From positions 1-64,000 of the forward strand of contig NZ_JAFKFX010000024.1 in assembly GCF_017308075.1 (NCBI RefSeq): 64,000 nt of DNA. The letters are read 5' to 3'. Both the position numbers and the translations under genes were made by a program. Origin of the DNA: Allobosea sp. GTDB lineage: Bacteria; Pseudomonadota; Alphaproteobacteria; Rhizobiales; Beijerinckiaceae. Positions 15,265-23,057 of this stretch are shown here, piece after piece. Within the stretch, counting starts at the first letter, position 1. Each line of letters starts with the position of its first letter. The notes under the pieces are model-generated. The model ran no database searches. It was not told the origin of the DNA and saw only the letters and a list, made by a program, of their open reading frames with translations.

Positions 15265-18201
15265 ATGACACACGCAGCCCCCCTGCCCAAGCAGGGCTCT
15301 CGCAATCTCGGGCTGGAGCGGCGCCTGGCGCAGGCGCTGGAAGGGGAGGTTCGCTTCGACGCCTTCACCCGCGGGCGCTATGCCACGGACGCCTCGATCT
15401 ACCAGATCATCCCGCAGGGCGTCGCCTTCCCGAAGAGCGAGGCCGACATCGCCGCGGCGCTCCAGATCGCGGCCGAGCACGGCGTCCCGGTGATCGCGCG
15501 TGGCGGCGGCACCTCGCAGAATGGCCAGCCGATCGGCGATGCGCTGATCCTCGATATGAGCCGGCACTTCAATGCGATCCGGGACTATGATCCGGCGAGC
15601 CGCACCGTCTCGGTCGCGCCCGGCATCGTGCTTGAGGCGCTCAACACGCATGTGAAGAAGGATGGGCTGTTCTTCCCGGTCGAACCCTCGACCGCGAGCC
15701 GCTGCACGATCGGCGGCATGGCCGGCAACAACTCCTCCGGTGCGCGCTCGCTGCGCTATGGCAAGATGGCCGACAACGTCATCGGCCTGCGGGCGCAGTT
15801 CCATGACGGCGAGGCCTTCGCGCTCGGCGAAGCGCCGGTGGGCGACAATGCCTCGGTCAGGACGCGCGAGCTGATGACGCGGATGCTGGTGCTGGCCGAC
15901 AGCCATCGCGCCGAGATCGAGGCGATCTTCCCCAAGGTGCAGCGCCGCGTCGGCGGCTATAATCTCGACGAGCTGATCGTGCCGCGGCCGAATCTGTCGC
16001 ATCTTCTGGTCGGCTCGGAAGGCACGCTCGCCATCACCACGCAGGCGACGCTGAAGCTCTCGACCCTGCCGGGGCATCGCGTCATGGGCGTCTGCCATTT
16101 CCCGAATTTCCACTCCGCCATGGAGACGACGCAGCACATCGTCGCGCTCGGGCCGGTCGCGGTCGAGCTCGTCGATAACAATGTGCTGGTGCTCGGCGCC
16201 GACATCCCGCTCTTCGTGCGCACCCTCGCCGACATCACCAAGGGCCAGCCGAACTGCCTGCTGCTGGTCGAGTTCGCCGGCGACGATCTCGCAGCGCTGA
16301 AGCGCGATCTGAAGCGCCTCGACCAGTGCATGGCCGATCACGGCTTCCCCGATGCCGTGGTCGAGGTCGTCGAGCCGGCCCGGCAGAAGCCGGTCTGGGA
16401 GGTGCGCGAGGCCTGCCTCAACATCATGATGTCGATGAAGGGCGACGGGAAGCCGGTCTCCTTCATCGAGGACTGCGCCGTCCCGCTCGAGCACCTCGCC
16501 GACTATACCGATGCGGTCACCGCGCTGTTCGAGCGGCATGGCACGCGCGGTACCTGGTACGCGCATGCTTCGGTCGGCTGTCTGCATGTCCGCCCGATCC
16601 TCAACATGAAGACGGAAGCCGGGGTGAAGGCGATGCGCGGCATTGCCGAGGAGGCCTGCGATCTCGTGCGGCGCTTCAAGGGCTCGTTCTCGGGCGAGCA
16701 TGGCGACGGGATCTCGCGCTCGGATTTCGTCGAGCCGATGTTCGGCGGACCACTCACCCGCGCCTTCGAGGCGGTCAAGGACGGCTTCGATCCGGAGAAC
16801 CGGCTCAACCCCGGCAAGATCGTCCGCCCCTACCATATGGACGATCGCAGCCTGATGCGCTTTCCGCCGGGCTATGCCACGCCGGTGCCGATCGAGACCG
16901 CGCTCGACTGGTCCGACTGGGGCGGGCTCGGCGGTGCCGTCGAGATGTGCAACAACAACGGTACCTGCCGGAAGATGGCCGGCGGCACAATGTGCCCGTC
17001 CTGGCGCGCGACGCGCGAGGAGCAGCATCTCACCCGTGGCCGGGCCAATACGCTCAGGCTCGCCATTTCCGGCCAACTCGGCGAGGGCGCCTTCACCTCG
17101 CTGGAGATGAAGGAGACGCTCGATCTCTGCGTCTCCTGCAAGGGTTGCAAACGCGACTGCCCGACCGGCGTCGACATGGCCCGGATGAAGGTCGAGTTCC
17201 TGCATCACTATCATGCGAAGCACGGCCTGCCGCTGAAGGAGAGGCTGATCGCTTTCCTGCCGCGCTATGCGCCGTTCGCCGCGAAGCTCGCGCCGCTGAT
17301 GAACCTGCGCGACCGCATCCCGTTCCTGGCGAAGCTCAGCGAACGCTGGCTCGGCTTCTCGGCGCGGCGCTCCTTGCCGGTCTGGCGCAAGCCCTGGGCT
17401 CAGGGCGGCAAGGAAGCGACGATGGCAGAGGTCAAAGGCGACGGCCGGGACATCGTGCTCTTCGGCGACACCTTCAACCGCTATTTCGAGCGCGAGAATC
17501 TGGAGGCGGCCGAGCGCGTGCTCGCTGCCGGCGGCTACCGCCTCCACCGCGTCGCGGCGAAGGATGGCGGGAGGCCGCTCTGCTGCGGGCGCACTTTCCT
17601 CTCGGCCGGGCTGGTCGACGAGGCCCGGGCCGAGGCGCGGCGCACGCTCGATGCGCTCGGCCCCTTCGTCGCCAAGGGGGCGCGGGTCGTCGGGCTCGAA
17701 CCCTCCTGCCTGATGAGCTTCCGCGACGAGTTCGCGGCGCTGTTGCCGAAGGCCAAGGTCGAGCCTTTGGCCAGGGCGGCGCTGCTGGTCGAGGAACTGC
17801 TCGCCGCCGACATGGCTGCGGGCAAGACCAGCCTGCCGCTGCGCGACCAGGGCGGGCGCGTCGCGCATCTGCACGGCCACTGCCACCAGAAGGCCTTCGA
17901 CGCGATGGGAGCGGTCGAAAAGACGCTGCGGGCGGTGCCGGGGCTCGAGGTCAGGCCGATCGAGTCGAGCTGCTGCGGCATGTCGGGGGCCTTTGGCTAT
18001 GGCGCGGCGACGATCGACGTCTCCTTCGCCATGGGCGAGCTTTCGCTGTTGCCGGCCGTGCGCAAGGCCAAAGCCGACGACCTCGTCGTCGCCGACGGCA
18101 CGAGCTGCCGCCATCAGATCCACGATGGCGCGGGCCGCGAGGCGCTTCATGTCGTCAGGGTGCTCGACGAGGCATTGGCGGAGCGTGGCAGTCCGGCCTG
18201 A
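15265..18201 (+). CDS. FAD-linked oxidase fused to Fe-S (LutA/GlpC-like) domains, 2-hydroxyacid dehydrogenase
   Basis: A 978-residue membrane-associated or cytoplasmic dehydrogenase of the GlcD-GlpC fusion type (YdiJ-like; D-2-hydroxyglutarate or D-lactate dehydrogenases). The FAD PP-loop is PVIARGGGTSQNGQPIGDALI (about 80-98), followed by PSTASRCTIGGMAGNN and the FAD-oxidase C domain ending ENRLNPGKIVRP. Then come Cys-rich Fe-S motifs: CNNNGTC..GGTMCP (about 562) and CVSCKGCKRDCP (about 622). Two CCG-type cysteine-rich motifs (PLCCGRTFLSAG and SSCCGMSGAFG, with HCHQKAF between) finish the protein. The ATG at 15265 is chosen; a TTG five codons earlier is possible. It probably oxidises the acid imported by TctCBA. 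Confidence 0.9.
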   Translation: MTHAAPLPKQGSRNLGLERRLAQALEGEVRFDAFTRGRYATDASIYQIIPQGVAFPKSEADIAAALQIAAEHGVPVIARGGGTSQNGQPIGDALILDMSRHFNAIRDYDPASRTVSVAPGIVLEALNTHVKKDGLFFPVEPSTASRCTIGGMAGNNSSGARSLRYGKMADNVIGLRAQFHDGEAFALGEAPVGDNASVRTRELMTRMLVLADSHRAEIEAIFPKVQRRVGGYNLDELIVPRPNLSHLLVGSEGTLAITTQATLKLSTLPGHRVMGVCHFPNFHSAMETTQHIVALGPVAVELVDNNVLVLGADIPLFVRTLADITKGQPNCLLLVEFAGDDLAALKRDLKRLDQCMADHGFPDAVVEVVEPARQKPVWEVREACLNIMMSMKGDGKPVSFIEDCAVPLEHLADYTDAVTALFERHGTRGTWYAHASVGCLHVRPILNMKTEAGVKAMRGIAEEACDLVRRFKGSFSGEHGDGISRSDFVEPMFGGPLTRAFEAVKDGFDPENRLNPGKIVRPYHMDDRSLMRFPPGYATPVPIETALDWSDWGGLGGAVEMCNNNGTCRKMAGGTMCPSWRATREEQHLTRGRANTLRLAISGQLGEGAFTSLEMKETLDLCVSCKGCKRDCPTGVDMARMKVEFLHHYHAKHGLPLKERLIAFLPRYAPFAAKLAPLMNLRDRIPFLAKLSERWLGFSARRSLPVWRKPWAQGGKEATMAEVKGDGRDIVLFGDTFNRYFERENLEAAERVLAAGGYRLHRVAAKDGGRPLCCGRTFLSAGLVDEARAEARRTLDALGPFVAKGARVVGLEPSCLMSFRDEFAALLPKAKVEPLARAALLVEELLAADMAAGKTSLPLRDQGGRVAHLHGHCHQKAFDAMGAVEKTLRAVPGLEVRPIESSCCGMSGAFGYGAATIDVSFAMGELSLLPAVRKAKADDLVVADGTSCRHQIHDGAGREALHVVRVLDEALAERGSPA

Positions 18202-18699
18202 CGGCGGACCCGGCGCCGCGAAACGCCGGCGCGTTTGATCTAGATTAAGCACCTCCGTCCCGGCGTTCTCTACCAAGGGGCCAGATGCCACTGCCCGAGT
18301 GGCTGCCGATCCCTGCTTAAGAGGCGTAGCTAACGTGTTGGATGCCGTTCTGGTCGGTGGCGGGATGATTTCCGTCGCCGGCTTTTCCTGGTGGGCGACG
18401 GTCCGCTGGAATCTCTAGATCATCGGTGAGCGGGAGCTGGTCTCCGGGCCTTCGCCTCCCGCCCCCAGCCGCGATCCCAATCAAAATCGATCCTCGTATC
18501 GGCCTGAAGCGGAGGTTTCGTCGTGGCGGCGGAACCTCCCGGGCGCGCTCCGGTTGCAGTGTCTGGAAAGGCAACTCGTTTCGCCGCGCCGCTTTGGAGG
18601 CGGCGGGCGATGGTGGGCAGGGCGGTTCGCGCGGTCGCCGGAGGCTGCCGTACGGTCGTGCCGGCGATGGGCTGCCACCATCGGCTGCGTGGAGATGCG
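18202..18699 (+). other. Gap of about 500 bases with no firm gene
   Basis: No long convincing frame is present. One 27-codon plus-strand frame (GTG at 18335, stop ending 18418) has an AGAGG before it and encodes a hydrophobic peptide (AVLVGGGMISVAGFSWWATV) that could be a tiny membrane protein; the evidence is weak. The rest holds no recognisable repeat or RNA. Confidence 0.35.
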
Positions 18700-19191
18700 A
18701 TGATCGGCGAGATGGAATTGATCGGCAGGCTGCTCATCGGCACGGCCGCAGGCGTGGCCGTCGGCTTCGAGCGGACGCGCAAGCAGAAGAGCGCGGGAAT
18801 CCGCACCTTTGGTCTCGTCGGGCTGGGGACCGCGGCTGCCGCCTCGATCTTCAGCGAGCCCGGCCAGACCGATGCGGCGAGCCGTGTCGTGCAAGGCATC
18901 GTCACCGGAATCGGTTTCCTCGGGGCCGGCACCATCGTCCTGCGGGATCGCGAGCTGCATCCGCGTGGCCTGACCACCGCTGCGGCGATCTGGGTCACGG
19001 CGGCGCTGGGCTGCGCGGCCGGGCTGGGCGACTGGCCCATCGTCGCGACAGCGGTTTTCGTCGCGCTGCTCCTGCTTGCGGTCGATCACTCCATTGAGCG
19101 CTGGGCCGGCGGCGATCGCGATCAGGAGGCGGAGGCCTCCAGAGCAACGCAGGATCGCGAAGGGGCGCCGTCCAAGGCAGCGGAGCGCTGA
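18700..19191 (+). CDS. MgtC/SapB family membrane protein
   Basis: A 163-residue inner-membrane protein with four hydrophobic segments and the family hallmarks GVAVGFERTRKQKSAGIRTF and IVTGIGFLGAGTIVLRD, followed by GLTTAAAIWVTAALG. The start at 18700 is chosen because GGAG lies directly upstream and the protein then begins at the first helix; the open frame extends further upstream without any motif. MgtC proteins are linked to magnesium limitation and regulation of the F-type ATPase in other bacteria. This is a short form ending in a charged tail. It is monocistronic. Confidence 0.85.
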   Translation: MIGEMELIGRLLIGTAAGVAVGFERTRKQKSAGIRTFGLVGLGTAAAASIFSEPGQTDAASRVVQGIVTGIGFLGAGTIVLRDRELHPRGLTTAAAIWVTAALGCAAGLGDWPIVATAVFVALLLLAVDHSIERWAGGDRDQEAEASRATQDREGAPSKAAER

Positions 19192-19244
19192 TCCCGCGAG
19201 CCATCGCGGCCTGCGCCTTGGCGGTGGCCCTGGTCTCGTAACGA

Positions 19245-19412
19245 TCAATGGACGGCTTCGTCGCGCCGCAGCTCGAATGCCAGCATGGCCTCGGCGAGGG
19301 CTTCCAGTTCGCGGGCCTTTTCCGGACTGTCGGGCGCGCTGCTCAGCTCTGCCACCCGGCGCTGGGCGCGTTCGTAGTCCTCGTCGGTGTGGACGGCGAT
19401 CGCGGTCTTCAT
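19245..19412 (-). CDS. Small protein resembling the N-terminal part of HigA-type antitoxins
   Basis: A 55-codon gene with a clear GGAG ribosome site just upstream of the ATG at 19412. The product starts MKTAIAVHTDEDYERAQRR and continues with a helical AELSSAPDSPEKARELEALAEAM segment. This matches the N-terminal helical domain of HigA-like proteins (I-R-T-E-x-D-Y-x-x-A-x-x-x-x), but no helix-turn-helix follows and no toxin gene is adjacent. It may be a free-standing domain or a relic. Conservation of frame, codon use and ribosome site support a real gene. Confidence 0.6.
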   Translation of the reverse strand: MKTAIAVHTDEDYERAQRRVAELSSAPDSPEKARELEALAEAMLAFELRRDEAVH

Positions 19413-19547
19413 GACAAGGCTCCTCGCTGCTGCCGCGAGAGCGATGTTGCGCGTGCACCCGCAGCGGGCTCAACGGTTCAGGTGGTGGACGGCAGGGCGC
19501 AGATGCGCGCGGGCGCGATTCCGCCGTACCGCAAATGCGGTAGGAGG

Positions 19548-19811
19548 TTATTCCTCCCGACCCCAGTCGCGCAGCTGACGGATCGTCGGGCGGGCGCGCC
19601 AGAGATCGACCGCGAGCCTGCCGCCGAAGCAGAGCGCGAAGCCGGGCAGCGCGGTGGCGAACGGCACGGCGGCGAGCCCCATGGCGCAGCCGCCCGAATC
19701 GCCGGCGCCGCATCTGGGATCGAACAGCAGGAAGACGAGGGCCAGCAGCGTGGCGAGCAAGGGGCCGAGCAGAAGACCGAGAAGCCCTGTCTTGAACGCG
19801 CGCCACAGCAT
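19548..19811 (-). CDS. Small two-helix membrane protein, unknown function
   Basis: An 87-residue protein from the ATG at 19811 with two hydrophobic segments (about 6-29 and 42-62) separated by a loop with two cysteines (DPRCGAGDSGGCAMG). The C-terminus is basic and charged. No family is recognised. It is divergent from the glycosyltransferase operon that starts at 20108 and lies upstream of the small HigA-like gene on the same strand. Confidence 0.55.
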   Translation of the reverse strand: MLWRAFKTGLLGLLLGPLLATLLALVFLLFDPRCGAGDSGGCAMGLAAVPFATALPGFALCFGGRLAVDLWRARPTIRQLRDWGREE

Positions 19812-20107
19812 CGGAATTGCCCCCGAACCCGGCGCGGCTGAACGACGCGCAAGGCATGATAGCGGCTCGGCGTCCCGGCGTCGCCTGGGGTGGCGCGCCG
19901 GTGCATTCGCCGGCAGCATCTTGCCGCTGGCGCCGCGAGGCCGTAAACGCGCGGCAGCCGCGCCGCCATGATCATGCCCGAAAGGCGGGCCATGGCGCTG
20001 CGCCTCGTCTGTGGGACCGGCCCGCGATCTCCCGTCGGCGTTCGGGCGGCCACAGGTTTGCGATCCCGCAAGGCGCGGCGGCCAGGCCGCAGCTGCAAGG
20101 AGTGTCG

Positions 20108-21796
20108 ATGATCCCGTTCGGCTCTGGCCTCGACCGGCTCGCCGGCTTCGCCTCGGCGAGCCATTGGCGGGCCTGCCTGCTGCTGCTCCTGATTTCGCTC
20201 GGAGCCTTCCTGCCGGGCTTCGCCTCGCTGCCGCCCTTCGATCGCGACGAGCCGCGCTTCGCCCAGGCCAGCAAGCAGATGCTGGAGACGCGCGATTTCG
20301 TCGATATCCGCTTCCAGGACGAGGCCCGGCACAAGAAGCCGGTCGGCATCTACTGGTTGCAATCGGCCAGTGTCGCGGCCGGCGAGGCGCTCGGCGTTTC
20401 CGAGGCCCGCACGCAGATCTGGCTCTATCGCCTGCCGTCGCTGATCGGGGCGATCGCGACCGTACTCTTGAGCTATTGGGCGCTGCTCGCCTTCGTCGGC
20501 GCGCGCCTCGCTCTGCTCGGCGGGGCGCTGATGGCTGCGGCCGTGCTGCTCGGCGTCGAGGCGCGGATCGCCAAGACCGATGCGGTTCTCGCCGCCTGCG
20601 CCGTCGCGACGATGGGCGCGCTCGCCCGGGCCTGGCTCGACTGGACCCGCTCGCTCGCCTTCGTGCCCAGCCGCCACAACTGGCTGGTCTTCTGGGGCGC
20701 GACGGCGCTTGCTTTGCTGATCAAGGGGCCGATCGTGCCGATGGTCTGGGGCCTGGCCGCGCTGGTGCTCAGCATTCGCGAGCGCTCGCTGCGCTGGTTC
20801 GCCCCGCTGCGACCCGGCCGGGGTCTGCTGCTCTGCCTGGTCGCCGTCATGCCCTGGTTCATCGCCATCGCGCTGAAGAGTGGCGGCGAGTTCTTCGCCG
20901 AGAGCGTCGGCAAGGACATGCTCGGCAAGGTCGGCGAGGGGCAGGAGAAGCATTGGGGCCCGCCTGGGCTCTACCTCCTGCTGTTCTTCGGCACCTACTG
21001 GCCGGCGGCGGCGTTCGCCGCCATGGCGGTTCCCTTCGCCTGGGCAAGACGCCGCGAGCCGCAGATCCTGTTCCTGATCGCCTGGATACTGCCGTCCTGG
21101 CTCGTCTTCGAGGCGGTACCGACCAAGCTGCCGCATTACGTGCTGCCGCTCTATCCGGCGATCACGGCCCTGCTGCTGCTGGCGATGATCAATGGCGGCA
21201 TCGACCGTTTCCGGCGCGGCGCGACGCTTACCGCGGCGCTGGTGGTGCTGGTGCCGGCCGCGCTCGTCGGCGTCGTGCTCTACGGCAACTGGACGCTCGA
21301 CCGCACTCTGCCGTTCCTGGCATTGCCCGTTCTTGCGCTCGCCCTGTTCGTCGCCTGGCTCGTCTTCCGGGCCTTCCAGCGGGGCGAGATTGAGGGCGCG
21401 CTCTGGCGCGGCGTCGTCGCGAGCCTTTTGCTCAGCGCTGGCGTGCTCGGCCTTGCCGCGCCTAGCCTGCGTTCCCTGCAGATGTCGCCGCGGCTCGCCG
21501 AGGCCGTCCGTGCCGTGGGCTGTCCCGATCCGAAGGTCATCACCGTCGGCTATCGCGAGCCGAGCCTGGTGTTCCTGGTCGGGACCGATCTCGCCATGGG
21601 CTATGACGGCGCCGCGGCCGCCGCTTTCCTGCGCCAGCCGGGCTGTCGCGTCGCGCTCGTCGAGCAGCGCACGGCAGCTGATTTCGTCGCCGCCATCGCC
21701 GCCATCGACCCGCCGCCGCGCGTTGCCACCACTGTCCGGGGCTTCAACCTCAATGGCGGCAAGCGCCTTTCCATCAGCGTCTATGTGCGTGAGTGA
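20108..21796 (+). CDS. ArnT/RgtD-like lipid-linked glycosyltransferase (GT39/83 family)
   Basis: A 562-residue inner-membrane enzyme with about 12 helices and a C-terminal periplasmic domain. The first periplasmic loop holds the family motif FDRDEPRFAQASKQM with the catalytic acidic pair, as in ArnT. Enzymes of this type take a sugar from a polyprenyl phosphate and attach it to lipid A or core. The start at 20108 has a strong AAGGAG ribosome site. The next two genes encode an RgtE/ArnC-like polyprenyl-phosphate glycosyltransferase and an RgtF-like protein, so the three probably form one pathway that decorates lipid A. In Rhizobium the sugar is galacturonic acid; here it is not known. Confidence 0.85.
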   Translation: MIPFGSGLDRLAGFASASHWRACLLLLLISLGAFLPGFASLPPFDRDEPRFAQASKQMLETRDFVDIRFQDEARHKKPVGIYWLQSASVAAGEALGVSEARTQIWLYRLPSLIGAIATVLLSYWALLAFVGARLALLGGALMAAAVLLGVEARIAKTDAVLAACAVATMGALARAWLDWTRSLAFVPSRHNWLVFWGATALALLIKGPIVPMVWGLAALVLSIRERSLRWFAPLRPGRGLLLCLVAVMPWFIAIALKSGGEFFAESVGKDMLGKVGEGQEKHWGPPGLYLLLFFGTYWPAAAFAAMAVPFAWARRREPQILFLIAWILPSWLVFEAVPTKLPHYVLPLYPAITALLLLAMINGGIDRFRRGATLTAALVVLVPAALVGVVLYGNWTLDRTLPFLALPVLALALFVAWLVFRAFQRGEIEGALWRGVVASLLLSAGVLGLAAPSLRSLQMSPRLAEAVRAVGCPDPKVITVGYREPSLVFLVGTDLAMGYDGAAAAAFLRQPGCRVALVEQRTAADFVAAIAAIDPPPRVATTVRGFNLNGGKRLSISVYVRE

Positions 21797-21862
21797 TCGA
21801 CGCTTGCCCCGCTGCGCCAGTTGACGCAGTTTGCGCCCGCAACTGCAGAAAGACCTGTTTAC

Positions 21863-22615
21863 GTGACCGAATCCGTGCCTCCTGACGGCTTGCCGCGCCT
21901 CAGCATCGTCGTCCCCGTCCGCAATGAGGAGGGCAATATCGCCCCGCTCCTGCGCGACATCGAGGCCGCTTGCGCGCAGACCGGCCTGTTCGAGGTGATC
22001 TATGTCGACGACGGCTCGAGCGACGGCACGGCCGGCGTGCTCGCCGGCCTGGCGGCGACGCGGCCCTGGCTGCGTGTCGTTGGCCACGCGCAGAGCTGCG
22101 GGCAGTCGGCAGCGGTGCGCAGCGGCGTCAGGGCCGCGCGGGCCGCGATCGTGGCGACGCTCGACGGCGACGGCCAGAACGATCCTTCCTTCCTGCCGGC
22201 GATGCTGGCCCAACTCGAGGCGGCCGGCCCGGGGGTCGGCCTGATCCAGGGGCAGAGGGTCGGGCGCAAGGATACCGGCTTCAAGCGCTTCCAGTCGCGC
22301 GTCGCCAACAAGGTGCGCGGCGCCGTGCTGAAGGACGCGACGCGGGATACCGGCTGCGGCCTGAAATGCTTCCGCCGCGAGGCCTATCTGGCCTTGCCCT
22401 ATTTCGACGCGCTGCACCGCTTCATGCCGGCCCTGATCGTGCGCGAGGGTTATGCGGTCGCCCATCACGATGTGCGCGACCGTCAGCGCATCAGCGGCGT
22501 CTCGAATTACGGCTTCTTCGATCGGCTCTGGGTCGGCATGCTCGACCTGATGGGCGTATGGTGGCTGATCAGGCGCCGCAGGCGGGTGCCGCAGCTCCGA
22601 GGGGAGGCGCGCTGA
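21863..22615 (+). CDS. Family 2 glycosyltransferase, polyprenyl-phosphate sugar synthase (RgtE/ArnC-like)
   Basis: A GT-A fold transferase of about 250 residues that would load a nucleotide sugar onto a polyprenyl phosphate at the inner membrane. Motifs are LSIVVPVRNEEGNI (about 13-26), VIYVDDGSSDGTA (about 51-62) and LDGDGQNDP (about 100), matching dolichol-phosphate-mannose synthase relatives. A late hydrophobic segment (DRLWVGMLDLMGVWWLI) and basic tail anchor it. GTG at 21863 is preferred; a TTG at 21821 would add 14 residues. Its TGA overlaps the ATG of the next gene (TGATG at 22613-22617), so translation is coupled. Confidence 0.85.
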   Translation: MTESVPPDGLPRLSIVVPVRNEEGNIAPLLRDIEAACAQTGLFEVIYVDDGSSDGTAGVLAGLAATRPWLRVVGHAQSCGQSAAVRSGVRAARAAIVATLDGDGQNDPSFLPAMLAQLEAAGPGVGLIQGQRVGRKDTGFKRFQSRVANKVRGAVLKDATRDTGCGLKCFRREAYLALPYFDALHRFMPALIVREGYAVAHHDVRDRQRISGVSNYGFFDRLWVGMLDLMGVWWLIRRRRRVPQLRGEAR

Positions 22616-22959
22616 TGCTCGTCGACCTGCAGAACATGATCGGTGACTATTTCCACGACGTCTTCGTCAACAATGTCGACTGGTGGGTGCTGCTCGGCGT
22701 GGTCGCGCAGGGTCTCTTCACCATGCGCTTCGTGGTGCAGTGGCTTGCCAGCGAGAAGGCGCAGCGCTCGGTCGTGCCGATGACCTTCTGGTGGTTCTCG
22801 ATCGGCGGCGGCGCGCTGCTGCTGGTCTATGCGCTCTATCGGCGCGACCCGGTCTTCATCCTCGGCCAGGGCTTCGGCCTGTTCGTCTATCTGCGTAATC
22901 TGCAATTCGTCCTGCGCGCCAAGGCGCGCGGCGAGGATACCAATTCCGGCCCGGGCTGA
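22615..22959 (+). CDS. Lipid A biosynthesis N-terminal-domain (LABN) membrane protein, RgtF-like
   Basis: A 114-residue protein with three hydrophobic segments (about 22-40, 55-75 and 80-97) and the LABN signature FTMRFVVQWLASEKAQRSVVP followed by FWWFSIGGGALLLVYALYRR. Family members pair with polyprenyl-phosphate sugar synthases; RgtF of Rhizobium has this role in lipid A galacturonidation. The gene starts inside the stop codon of the glycosyltransferase gene, supporting a joint function. A perfect inverted repeat follows it. Confidence 0.88.
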   Translation: MLVDLQNMIGDYFHDVFVNNVDWWVLLGVVAQGLFTMRFVVQWLASEKAQRSVVPMTFWWFSIGGGALLLVYALYRRDPVFILGQGFGLFVYLRNLQFVLRAKARGEDTNSGPG

Positions 22960-22986
22960 GCGGCTGCGTCCAGACGGCGATGCGGC

Positions 22987-23028
22987 GTCATTCCGGGGCT
23001 CAGGCCTGTCGGCCCGCCCCGGAATGAC
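22987..23028. repeat. REP-like inverted repeat between convergent genes
   Basis: GTCATTCCGGGG (22987-22998) and CCCCGGAATGAC (23017-23028) form a perfect 12-base inverted repeat around an 18-base centre. It sits between the LABN gene and metC, which converge, and could act as a bidirectional terminator or as one of the dispersed REP-like elements seen elsewhere in the window. Confidence 0.65.
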
Positions 23029-23057
23029 GGCGGAGTTTCACCTGAGGCCAGCGGACT

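Noticed and set aside
15244-18291. A minus-strand open frame of about 1015 codons opposite the dehydrogenase gene
   Set aside because: It is antisense to a clearly real protein with many motifs. Long antisense frames are expected in GC-rich codon-biased DNA and this one has no recognisable domain.
19245-19811. A toxin-antitoxin pair formed by the small HigA-like protein and its neighbour
   Set aside because: The neighbour is a two-helix membrane protein without toxin features and is separated by more than 130 bases.
19478-22468. A minus-strand open frame of about 996 codons opposite the glycosyltransferase operon
   Set aside because: Composition is dominated by Arg, Gln, Asp and His typical of reverse-frame shadows; the plus strand encodes well-formed membrane enzymes.
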